Positions 50,960 to 61,400 of a stretch of 64,000 bases of DNA are shown in pieces; the stretch's first letter is position 1, and the number at the start of each line of letters is the position of its first letter. The notes under the pieces are model-generated. The model was not told where the DNA came from, made no database searches, and saw nothing but the letters and a program-made list of their open reading frames with translations. Position numbers and translations under genes: made by a program. This DNA is from Fragum whitleyi (taxonomy: Eukaryota > Mollusca > Bivalvia > Cardiida > Cardiidae), in assembly GCA_948146395.1 (NCBI GenBank), contig OX411552.1, forward strand, positions 7,205,686-7,269,685, written 5' to 3'.

Positions 50960-51260
50960 ACGACCAGCACGATTAGCTCAGTTGGTAGAGCACCGGACTT
51001 CAAAACCATTGAAGTTCGACCGCGTGGGTTCGGTTCCTGGGCTGGTACACTAACAAAAACTAATTGTCTTTCGGATGAGACGTTAAACCGAGGCCCCGTG
51101 AGACGGTGCTTTACACCGAGCACGTTAATGAACCATGGCGGATCTCAGCAGTAGATTCGTCATGTATCCTTGCACTATCCCCCGTAACAACTAACCGTCT
51201 TCTGGGGGCGTCGCTCATATGGGCATATGCTACGGTAGAGACGATAAATAAACGGAAATA
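50960..51260 (+). mobile_element. SINE A (copy 5) with target duplication
   Basis: Full-length: GATTAGCTCAGTTGGTAGAG, B box GGGTTCGGTTCC, core TCGGATGAGACGTTAAACCG, 3' end AACGGAAATA. Direct repeats CACACTTTAACCTAT flank it (50945-50959 and 51261-51275), about 15 bp, a typical LINE-mobilised target duplication. Confidence 0.9.
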
Positions 51261-51275
51261 CACACTTTAACCTAT

Positions 51276-52590
51276 TCCTAAATATTTCTCATTCTGCAGT
51301 GTTATAAAATTGAATAACGACATAAGTGTCAACCACGGAAGTGGTTTTGGCTTCAGATATGATCAAAATGAATCTCTCAGGTTATGGTTCAAAATACTAT
51401 TAATAAGTTAACAAATCATAACTTTAAAAAATGAGTACAGTTCAGGACTGACTGATATTCATAGGTGTTTCTTTGGTTGGTACTCAAAGACCTTTTCATC
51501 CTCTGAGAAGAAACAAAGATAGATAAAAAAAAGTTAAAACAAATACAACAAATTTACTTGAAATAAGCTTAAACATGATAACAATTACTTTTGTAAAAAC
51601 AAACACCATTCGATATAGGTTGAAGACAGTTTTAGATAGGATTAAATCGTTCTCTCCATTTATGTTTAATTAATAAATGTACCTATTTCAAGTGTGTAAA
51701 AGAAATTTTCACAGAGTAACAACTCATATTCTAACAAATATTTTTCTAACAGGATTTTCCCCATCTTTCCCTTTCTTTGAATTTGCATTGAAATTTCCGA
51801 AATAACGGAAATTTTGTCAAGACAATTCCTCCCCCCTTTTTTTTTAAATTATTTTTACATTCATAGTTTCTCTTTTGTAATTGAATTCAATATATAATTC
51901 TAGGATGCCATCAGGTTCGTTCACCATCAGTACTTTCAGTGCTTTGATTCACTATGCAGATAAAAACAAAATTGACCATTTATCGCTCACTTAATCCTAC
52001 ATATCCATACATGTAGTTACATGCTTATATCAAATTCCTTGTCTTCAGTTTACACTGGCTGATCAAACATTTAAAGCACGTGACTTTTAGTCTTTGGGTG
52101 CACTTTACTACATGTATGCACTTTCAAAATACACAACCGACGATTTCCGATATCTCTTAGGTACAGTTACGTTTTTGAACTATGTAGATTTCGATGTCGT
52201 CCTATTAGACATGTGCAAAGGAGAACGGAAACCCGAAAAGGAAACCCGATAACGGAATAAAAGGGGTCGTATCAAAATTAACGAAACACCATAATAACAT
52301 TATTGAAGAAATATCGTCTATATATTGATCCCGAATCAATATTTTGGAATCAAGAAGGTTAATATACGTCCGCCTCCATATTTCTTCGTAAATTTGTTTG
52401 TTCTTTTGTCTGTTCAATTTGTCTTATTAACCTTCTAACATATTAAATGTATATATGAGGTGCATGAGTATTCAAGTTATATGGCCTATGCTGCCACTTG
52501 AAACGCAAAATATAATGACGATATAATATGTATAAAGTATGTTGTCCTTAAGAAACTTGTTATTGAGTGTGGTTTTACTCCTTGTACAAA
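51276..52590. other. No gene recognised
   Basis: AT-rich spacer. A 70-codon minus-strand ORF at 52205-52417 shows no recognisable domain. Confidence 0.4.
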
Positions 52591-52595
52591 TTTTC

Positions 52596-52766
52596 AGTTA
52601 TATCGCGGTGGCTAGAGCACCTTCCAAAAAAATCCTGGTATTTCACACACAAGTACTACCATAACATCATTTCCAAGCCACAAGCTGCTATCACACTACG
52701 ATTATTGACCCATAAGTGGGGGAGAAATAGTCGGAAAGAATGAGTGCCGCCGTCGGTTTACATTTG
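52596..52766 (-). mobile_element. SINE B (copy 4)
   Basis: Minus-strand body from GCCGCCGTC/GAGTGCCGCCGTCGG at 52766 to TATATCGCGG near 52600, matching 23886-24118 throughout but without the tRNA head. Confidence 0.7.
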
Positions 52767-52774
52767 ACCTTCGG

Positions 52775-54490
52775 AGCCCGTATGGCCGCCCGTATCTCGC
52801 CGTAACCCCAAAATCGTGCGGTAGCCGTGCGATGGCATACGGTATCCGTGCGATCATCGCACGATTTTACGGACTGTGCGATTTTGTAAACAAAATAGTT
52901 ATACAAGTTTCTAACAAGAGCTGTCACTGTAAGATGACAATGCCCCCGACACCGCTTTGATTTAGAAGTTATGGCCAATGTTAAAGTTTTTGGACGGAAT
53001 GACGGACGGACGGACGGACAGACAGACGGACGGACGGACAGACGGACGGACGGACAAGTCAAATTTATGATGCCTCCCTATCGAGGGCATAAAAATCACA
53101 AGACCGCACGGAGACCGTAGCCCGTAGATAGCACGGCCATCGTGCGATAATTTGCCTATAAGTCTTTAACGGATAATCATACGGTCCCCTAGCGGGAACC
53201 GTGCGATGATCGTACGGCGGCCGCACGGTTTACAGTGTAAAAAGTTGATAAATCGTACGGTCTCCGTTTGGGGATCGCACGATATCTTGCGATCCCCGCA
53301 CGGACATTTCAATGATTATTTGACAGTTTTATGAAAACACGTACTGACACCGCACGATTTTGTGAACACATATCTCATCCATTCATAAATCTTCAAGTGA
53401 AAACCTGTATACTAGTCGGCAACGTGATTTGTGGAAGATTGTATTGAATCGACGACTCCTCGCCAGAGATCAGCCGAGCCTTAGCTGATCGCGGGCCGGG
53501 CACCGGCCGCATTTACACATATCGCAGGCGTCTTTTCTGACCCTTTCACTTACATTTGGTATCAGCGATTAGTCGGCGATGCATCGCCTGCGACTCGCCA
53601 ACTAGTGACCACATCTCGCCGGCGTATGATCAGCACAGAATGTTTTATCAGCCCATGATTTCTTTATCATCACTTGACAAGACATGAAGAAATGATACAT
53701 CGCCAGGTCGGTCGTGTTTTATGTGCTTGCATAATGATATCTTTGGCAAGTAATAGGGCTTGGACCCGGCCGACGTTATTTCTCACTTATCGACTGAGTA
53801 AAAAAGGCAACGCCAACGTGTCGAGAATTATCAAATAATGAGTGTTTTTATTGAAATTAAGTTTACACTGAGATAAACAACTGTTTCAAAAAGTTTCAAT
53901 GGTTCATAATAAATATACATTACTGGGACAAAGGAAAAATAAACATTTAAAGTTCTAGCAGGAATTTCATCTAGAATCCGACCTGTGTGTATGAGATACA
54001 AAAAGATAGGGTAAATGATGAAGTCCAACTTTTTTGCGGACAGCACAATTCTTAGGACATCTGTTGCAGAAAATATACGATTAAGCGTTTGTATAATCGT
54101 ACAAAATATCAATATCAAAAATAAGAATTTCCTTTTCAGTCTCTTTTCATACAGCACTAAGATGTACGAATACGACAAATTACATCAAAATTAAATAAAA
54201 GTTATTCTTTGACCTATAAATTTAAACGGAGCCGTATGATGATCCGTTAAAACATGTTGGCAAAACATCGCACGGTGGCAGGAGATCGTGCGGTGCATCT
54301 ACGACGTGTCTACGGACTACGGTCTCCCTGCGGTCTTGCGATTTTTAAAAACTTGTTCTACTATATTTTATACAAAATCGCACAATCTATGGCACCCGTA
54401 AAACCGTGCGATGATCGCAAGGACACCGCATGTCGCCACACGGGCATCGCAGGATTTTTGGGTTACAGCGAGGATGTGCTTTCTAAGTTT
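52775..54490. mobile_element. Element with GCACGAT-rich inverted ends
   Basis: Left CGCCGTAACCCCAAAATCGT is the inverse of right GATTTTTGGGTTACAGCG. Inside both ends are dense CGTGCGATGATCGCACGG-type palindromes (52800-53360 and 54225-54470), locally GC-rich in an AT-rich region. A 115-codon hydrophobic minus-strand ORF (53831-54178) lies in the middle. A pearl-like element (52911-53096) is nested in the left end. Confidence 0.65.
52911..53096 (-). mobile_element. ATGCCTCCC/GGGGGCAT-type element nested in the GCACGAT element
   Basis: It begins AACAAGAGCTGTCACTGTAA, has TGCCCCCGACACCGC, a GACGGACGGACGGACAGAC tract (53001-53055) and ends ATGCCTCCCTATCGAGGGCA. Same family as 1-29. Confidence 0.65.
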
Positions 54491-54499
54491 GAGGATGAA

Positions 54500-55565
54500 C
54501 CCAAACAATCTATTTAGTTTCGTACAATATGAGGGTGCGACCGCTTATTTTCGTTGAAAAAAGATTGACAAGTAAAAAACTGCTTTCGTCAATATGTTCG
54601 AGGTGCACCCATAACGTTTATGGGTAATTGTCCATAATATGGAAATACACACTGTAAGTTTACGGATACATCCATAGTAATTACGGCACCCGTTACAACA
54701 TGCGATGGTCACACGAACGCATTGGACAGCCTATTGACCAATGCACGATTCTGGCGCATTACGGGCGTCGTAAGTTTGTAGTAAACTACTCATGCTTTCA
54801 GTATGAACACGCCAACGAAGCATCTTAGAAATGTTTCCCAGCTTTGGATGTTTAGTCACAGGCAAAGTGGGGTGCATTTTTTAAACGTTCCATATTTTTT
54901 TGTATCTTGGACTAAGGGTTGGCTTCAGACATCTATCTATACTAATCTACTTTTAAGGGTTTGAATTTATGCGTTCATGATACTATGTGTACATCTTTTA
55001 AAAATAGTTTTCTAAGATAAATGGCAAGTTGGTAAGACAATTCTCATCGGTAATAAGTTAATGAGTTAGGTTTAGTAGCAATAGTCGAACATAAACAGAT
55101 CTAAGCTATATAAAAAAATTTAGACGTAATGTACTAAGAAATTGTGAAAGCGTTAGGGGTTTTGTCGGATATAGATTTCAAGATATATACTTTTACGTTT
55201 TCACACTTAATTACCAAAAACCATCTTTAAAATGCTTCCTAAAGGGTAAAATCCCGGCTTTCGTCTATTTCGTACATTTTAATACGGTCCCCCGATTTAA
55301 ACCGTGTTCGGTCTCGGTTTCCGTTTTCAAACTTACTTCGCACATGTCTTGTAAGACGAACTTATCATAAATAGCGTACTCACCGTAACCATAATAAAGT
55401 TGCGCATTTTTACATCTTGTTCAAACATTAAATCACACTCAGAGATATTGTTACAACATTTTAGGTGCGATTAAATTTGCTAAGCCGCGAGTTTGAGTAT
55501 ACCTATCTTCTCTTGTATAAGAGGCATTTCAGTGTTCGCTGTGGATATCACACCAGGCGTTGCAA
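54500..55565. other. No gene recognised
   Basis: Scattered GCACGATT-like words continue to about 54760, suggesting a decayed neighbour of the element at 52775-54490. The rest is unremarkable AT-rich sequence. Confidence 0.4.
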
Positions 55566-55569
55566 TAAA

Positions 55570-56498
55570 TTATAACAAGAGGGTCAGAATGGCCCTAAAC
55601 CGCTCACCTGAATTTCATTGTGCCAGTGGATCGCACCCAGGTAACTTTCTTGCAAAATTTCATTTACATTTGAGGAGATGTTATTACAAAAAATCATAGC
55701 GAAAATAATCCTTGACAATCCATTGGTAACTGAGAAGATGTTTAAAGATTTCAAGTTCAGAATTAGCCCCGCTTTACCACCATACGTCTAGCCACACCCA
55801 TTTTGATGGTCCAATCAAAATTTCACGGCCAACAGAAGGAATATTCTGGTAAGGTTTCATTGAAATCGGCCCAGTGGTTCAGGAGGAGATGCCGTTCAAA
55901 TATTTCGGGCCAAAAATAAGTGTAATGTTATGACGTAACGGGCGCTGATTCTTCTATATTTCCTGGGGCCGATGAAGGCGAAGCCAAGAATAGAGTGCTG
56001 TCAGAGAATTTATATTTGGTATGAGAATGAGGGGGTTCTTATATTGATGGACATTTTGACTTTGAACATTTCATTGAAATCGGCCCAGTGGTTCAGGATG
56101 AGAAATCGTTCAAGGATTTGGACTCAAAATAAGCCCCGCCCTGCCACGTCCATATTTATGGGAAGACCAAAATTTTGTAAACAATTTTGAAGAGGGTCAA
56201 CCAAAGAACATTCTGATAAAGTTTCATTGAAATCGGCCCAGTGGTTCTGGAGATGTTGTTAAAGGTTTCAAAATGAAAATACCACGCCTTACGAAGCCCA
56301 TATTAATGGGCCTATCATCATTTTGCGAACAATTTTTAAAGAGGGTCACCAAAGGTACATTTTGGAAATATTTTGATATATATATAAAAATCGGCAAATC
56401 GGTTCAGGAGAAGAAGTTTTTAAGATTGTTGACTACGCACGACTCAGGGTGACCCTTAAAGCTGCCCTTGAGCACGTTGTACTCAGGTGAGCTAAAAG
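55570..56498 (+). mobile_element. Pearl-like element (GGGCGTGGCAGGGCGG core family)
   Basis: Left AACAAGAGGGTCAGAATGGC, CCTAAACCGCTCACCTGAAT. The core units carry TTTCATTGAAATCGGCCCAG, TGGTTCAGGAGGAGAT and GCCCCGCCCTGCCACG, the reverse complement of the core in 36009-38254. Right ACTACGCACGACTCAGGG, then CCCTTGAGCACGTTGTACTC, AGGTGAGCTAAAAG. No coding capacity. Confidence 0.75.
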
Positions 56499-56518
56499 GG
56501 AATGTTTCGTATTCTACC

Positions 56519-56655
56519 ACTTCAGTCCTGAGTTCAGTTTGACAAAACGGTGAAAACAGTTTGTTAATTATTACCCAATATCCATGCAAGTGTAGGTGCA
56601 ATGCGGGGTATAATTGGAAAACTGTTCACACCGTTTTGTGATCCTAAATAGAGGG
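56519..56655. mobile_element. Foldback MITE, copy
   Basis: CAGTTTGACAAAACGGTGAA / TTCACACCGTTTTGTGATCC are inverted around TGCAATGCGGGGTATAATTG. Family of 40434-40567. Confidence 0.6.
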
Positions 56656-56913
56656 TCGATTTTCATAGGAGGGAATCGTTATTGAATCTATGTTCATACG
56701 TTTCGACCTTTCCTTATGTGAAGTTAAAGAATTTGCAAAACCTACATGGATTGGTCGCTTACTATCGGGTGACCATTTGCAGATGTGCTTAAAAATGCTA
56801 TGACGTCACATTAGCCAAAAGGCAGCAACCCTACATGGAGTGACCTCACTAGAATTTACATACAGAAGTCATTAAATGGTAAAAGTAGATTCTTTACACA
56901 CACACAAAAAAAA

Positions 56914-57900
56914 AACAATAGGCCAAAAAGGCCGTATTGATCTACTCACATTTTCAAGTTATGACCAAGTTTATAAGTGTATCTTAATTATAGCCATATC
57001 ATCATCAAATATCAAGCAAGAGGCATGATATAATTTAGCTGCAATGATGTGAAAGGTAACGTGGTGATACTAATTCTGTAGAATTTTAGTATAAATCTGA
57101 TGTGACAGATGTGTTGAAAAGTAACTTTACAAAGAGGCACCTTCGTTTCAGAGAAGAAATTTCTTTTATAATTTTACATATGGGACCATATTTGAGTGAA
57201 TCAAAATCATTTAGTACCCATTTTTTCTCCTGGCCAGTATAGAAAACAGAAAGAAGGTGTCCCAAGCATTGTTCCATTGAAGTAAAGATGAAATCTTCTA
57301 AGAAGTTTAAGAGACGATGTTTTATTTTATATTTCACTATTTGGGGCCCTTTTTGTTTGGACTCAACAGTCCGTGTCGCGCATGTTATCAGACCAATAAA
57401 GGTTACAAGAAGAGATATGAGAAAAAATACCCCAAGCAGCAATCCTGTGAAAATTGGTTGAAATTTTGGCACGGAATTTCAGAAAAGAATATACAATGTA
57501 ATTCGATATTTCACCATATGGGGCCCTTTTTGGTGACTCGATAGCCCATGGCACTCATGTTATCAAACTGACCAAGATTTAAAGAAGGGACCTGAAAAAG
57601 CATGTTCTAAGCATAATTCCTGTGAAATCTGCCCAATAAATCCAGAGAAGATTATATATATATATATTTCACCCTAAGGGCCCTTTCTGTTTTGGTGACA
57701 CAACAGCCCATGACGCCCTTGTTATCAGCACTATCGGAATTGAAAAGGGAATCTGGAAGAAGAGCATGTCCCAAGAGTCATTTATATAGATAATGGTTGA
57801 AAAATACCCAGTAGGTCAGAGATGATCCACGAATACACGACGGACACAAGGCCAGGACAATAGCTCCCTTGAACTATTTCCAGGGGAGCTTACTAGTGCG
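56914..57900 (+). mobile_element. Pearl-like element with GGGGCCCTTTTTG core units
   Basis: Left hairpin AGGCCAAAAAGGCC. Three units with TTTCAC-TATGGGGCCCTTT, GTGACTCAACAGCCCATG and TGTTATCAGAC, spaced about 160-180 bp (57343, 57521, 57679). Right end with ACACGACGGACACAAGG and ATAGCTCCC...GGGGAGCT inverted pair. Different core sequence but the same architecture as the other pearl-like elements. Confidence 0.65.
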
Positions 57901-58316
57901 ACATGGAAAGGTTATTTTTGAGCGTAAAATAGTAGCCCGCGTGCTCATGTTTAATTATAACGAGTATGTGTCTCTAATTAAGCTTGAATAGCTCGAAAGT
58001 TTGAGGTAATTTACCTAAATCTTATTTTACTTAAAGATAGGATATTAGATGAAGATGAAACTGTTATGGGGCCAAAGATCAAACTATTTTGAGGAGCCTG
58101 CTACACCGCCGCAGAGTAGTTTATTTTTACATTGAGCAAAAAAGGGCCAAAAAACAGGTGGGGTCTGACCAGAACAAAAAGATCCCAAATGATATGATGT
58201 TCTCCAATGAAACTTGCATGACTTCCATTCCACTTGAAGATATTTGGTATCTCGCATGAAATTCCACGCTGAAAATAATTAGGCGTGGTCACTGATTCGT
58301 CTATCTATATTTACAG

Positions 58317-58486
58317 TAACGTTCACAGAAAACGAATTAAACACGGCCTCATCATGCAATATGCCGAGCAGGAATGCCTGTCGCGAATTTGTTGCACTTT
58401 GGGCAATCGGTATGGAGGGCTACTGTTTCAGTTCAGAAGCCGGAATACTTATAGGAATTGGAGGCTACCAATACGGTATTCTTGAG
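58317..58486 (+). CDS. DBH-like exon a
   Basis: Acceptor ctatatttacag, donor gtatga. The frame reads TFTENELNTASSCNMPSRNA, CREFVALWAIGMEGYCFSSE, AGILIGIGGYQYGILE. It matches the C-R-x-x-x-AWA-G-x-x-F-Y-PE-AG segment of DBH. 170 nt, needs one base before it, ends in phase 0. Confidence 0.85.
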
Positions 58487-61400
58487 GTATGAATAGAATA
58501 TATATGTGACCCGTCATGCAAAAAGGGACCATCTGGGAACTTCGTTAAAAGAATATTTTAAAAAGAGTTTGGGTCCAGTATTGGTCAATCCGAGGTTGCA
58601 TTTCAAAAATTCTTTCACTGGAAGATACATCGAAAATTTTAGATTCAGAAAATAAGCTCAATACTAAAAGTTTCGACCCAAGTCAGTCTGCGCAAACCGC
58701 GCAGTTTGACTAGGGTCGACACTTTACGCCATACCTAGATGGCCCCTTTTCGAGTGACGGGTCACATATATAAAAACATCGCGAACTTGACAATATGAAT
58801 GTTATTGTTCCAGAATTATTTCTGAATGATTTTTTAATGAGTGCGATGAGTGGGTTTTGAATGAAATTTAAGGGAGGTGATCCAATATCACTAATTTTGT
58901 TCAAGATGATCAAGATTTTGTTCAAGATTTATTACCTCCTTTTAAAGCTGTCGTTGCGATGTATTGATGATTTCATCAATGTTGATATCAGCAAATATTC
59001 CATTAGGATCCATTGTTTCTTTACTCCATTCGCGCCAAAATGAGCGCATTGACGTTAATTTGATAAAGGATTTACCTAACGCCCATAAAGTTTCGAGTGA
59101 TTGCCAATGTGTGAGTTCGGTTGGTGGTCGGTGAAATGCAAAGTTTTCGTTTATGTTGGTCGTTGGCTTCAAATAGGTTCCGGTTTGACAAATAAATTAA
59201 TAAAAGCATACCACTAAGACACATTGTAGGTCCAACATAATCATGGCGGGCGTCCATGTCCCATATAATCAAGGAGCCCGTTTTACCAAGCTTCTTTAAA
59301 AAAAAAGTTATCGTACGTCAAAATCAAAATTGTACCTAGTGTTTTCATTCTTTGTTAGATTCTTCCTTGCAATATGCATCATGTTGATGCATGGCAGAAT
59401 TCCATATTTAATTACTACTGTAGAAGCAAATTTAATTTTTGACTTACGCAAAAATTGATCGTAAGATATTCAGTAAAATAGGCCCCATGTTCGGACCAAG
59501 AAATCCGTGTATTTTGTTTTAAGTTTGTTTTCTCTTTGCAATTGTTCTATTTAACACGTCTAGGTTCACTGGGATAACCCTCAGTTATCTGACTCGTTTC
59601 GAGATAGTTCTGGTCTAAATCTTTTTATGACCCAAACTCTACGAAATAACAATGCAAGAACATTGATGATTGGGCAATTAGACCTCGTGATTCCACCAGG
59701 GAAGACAGACTATGTTTTTGAAGGCAGATGCGATGCTGCTTGCACACAGAACAGTAATCAAATGACAGGACCAGTTAACATCTTCGCTGCTCTAAACCAC
59801 ATGCATTTATTAGGTTCGTATTGTCCTTTAGTACTCGGGTATTATTGATAAAACTTTTTTCATAAATAGACTAGGAGTTAGGAATGAAAATGACGTCATA
59901 ATGCGTGAAAAGTTTTGCATCCTTTCAGGATTTAAAACAGAATTCGAACGCTCAAACACTTGAGTTCTGCTCTGCAATGAAAGTGCACGCGCAAAGCGGG
60001 GCCACATTTCATAACATGTATGCATTCTGAATGCAGAACAAGCTGAATTACTACCTATTTAGTTTTTCTTGCGATTTTGTCATTTCTCTAGTCAACCATT
60101 TATCCAGGCCAAAACATCTAAGACATACTGGCGCTTTGAAGATGGACTACTTAAGCTTTTTCATTCCAACACCTTTATTAAAAGTTACCTTTTACATGTA
60201 TAGTAAATGAACAACAAATCTTTTAGCTTAAAGTCGGAAACAAAGGACTAGTTCCATTGTTACCATGCGTAAGGCATGGTATTTGTCAAAACATCGCACA
60301 GCCTTTTTTCATTTCTGTGTTGTTGTCTTTTTTAGGCTTGAACATTTGTGTACAATTTTCTGTTTATATATGTTTGTGACACTAGGGGCAAAAGGCACTA
60401 TTATGAATCCATTTGCTTCGTTTGTGAAATGCAAATGAAATAAATTGTGTGTTTATCTTCGAAATGATGATCTTAATCGAATCTAGGATAGAAATATAAT
60501 AAGCAATGCATGTTATCAAACGAGCCTGTCTCAAACGAAATCGAGATTCTCAGATTCTTCGTCTTACATAAATAGCAGTTTATCTTATTACTATACAAAT
60601 ATCCATGTAATAACACCCTTTATGATTTTTTTATATCACATGGATATTTTTAGAACAATGACAAAATGTGGTTATTTTTAGAAACTTGCATTTCTGTTAG
60701 AAACATTGGCGAAAACAAGGGAAAGAGAGGTTATAAAATAAATAATATACATGTACATACTTAGCGAGTTGTATGAACAAATATCTAACTCGGTTGGGGA
60801 AATTAATAATTGTCTCTGCAGAGCCTCGACAGTTGTCAATTCTCCCAACCTCGTCATACAAAGTTCTCTAAGTATGTATTATCGATTTCATACTTTGATT
60901 CCCATCTTTCGAGAGGCCAAGGTGAGGAATATGCCACAATAACATGCGTTAGTTGACGCCATGACGTAATTTAGAACGTGATCCTGCACGTGTGTGGCTG
61001 TCCATAATAAAAATATACTAGTATTTTTAGGAGAGCATTTTATGTATAAAAGGTTTTATTTTAAAGCAAAACACAGCTTAAATATAGGTTGCTTTTGAGT
61101 TTCGGGTGATTAAACATGCCTTTTCGCAACATACAAGTTTGGCCTACCCCTTTACGGTTATGACAAGCACCATAAATCTTCGTTTTCTGTCTGTAGAGAG
61201 TTCATTTGGAATATCGCCCGGACTTTGCCACAAACTGGAAAGTACATGTACATCGTATGGTATTGAAGAATTTGGGTTATTTTTTATGTACTTCGGTTTG
61301 GTCAATACGCTTGAAGAAGGATCGTGTAAGATGATTTTTGGGCATGTTATAAATTGGTAACAAAATTCAGTAAATCACTGCTTTTTATACGCCCGTCGAA

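Noticed and set aside
53831..54178. 115-codon hydrophobic minus-strand ORF resembling a membrane protein piece
   Set aside because: AT-rich antisense sequence often gives Ile/Leu/Phe-rich frames. It lies inside a transposon-like element and has no recognisable family motif.
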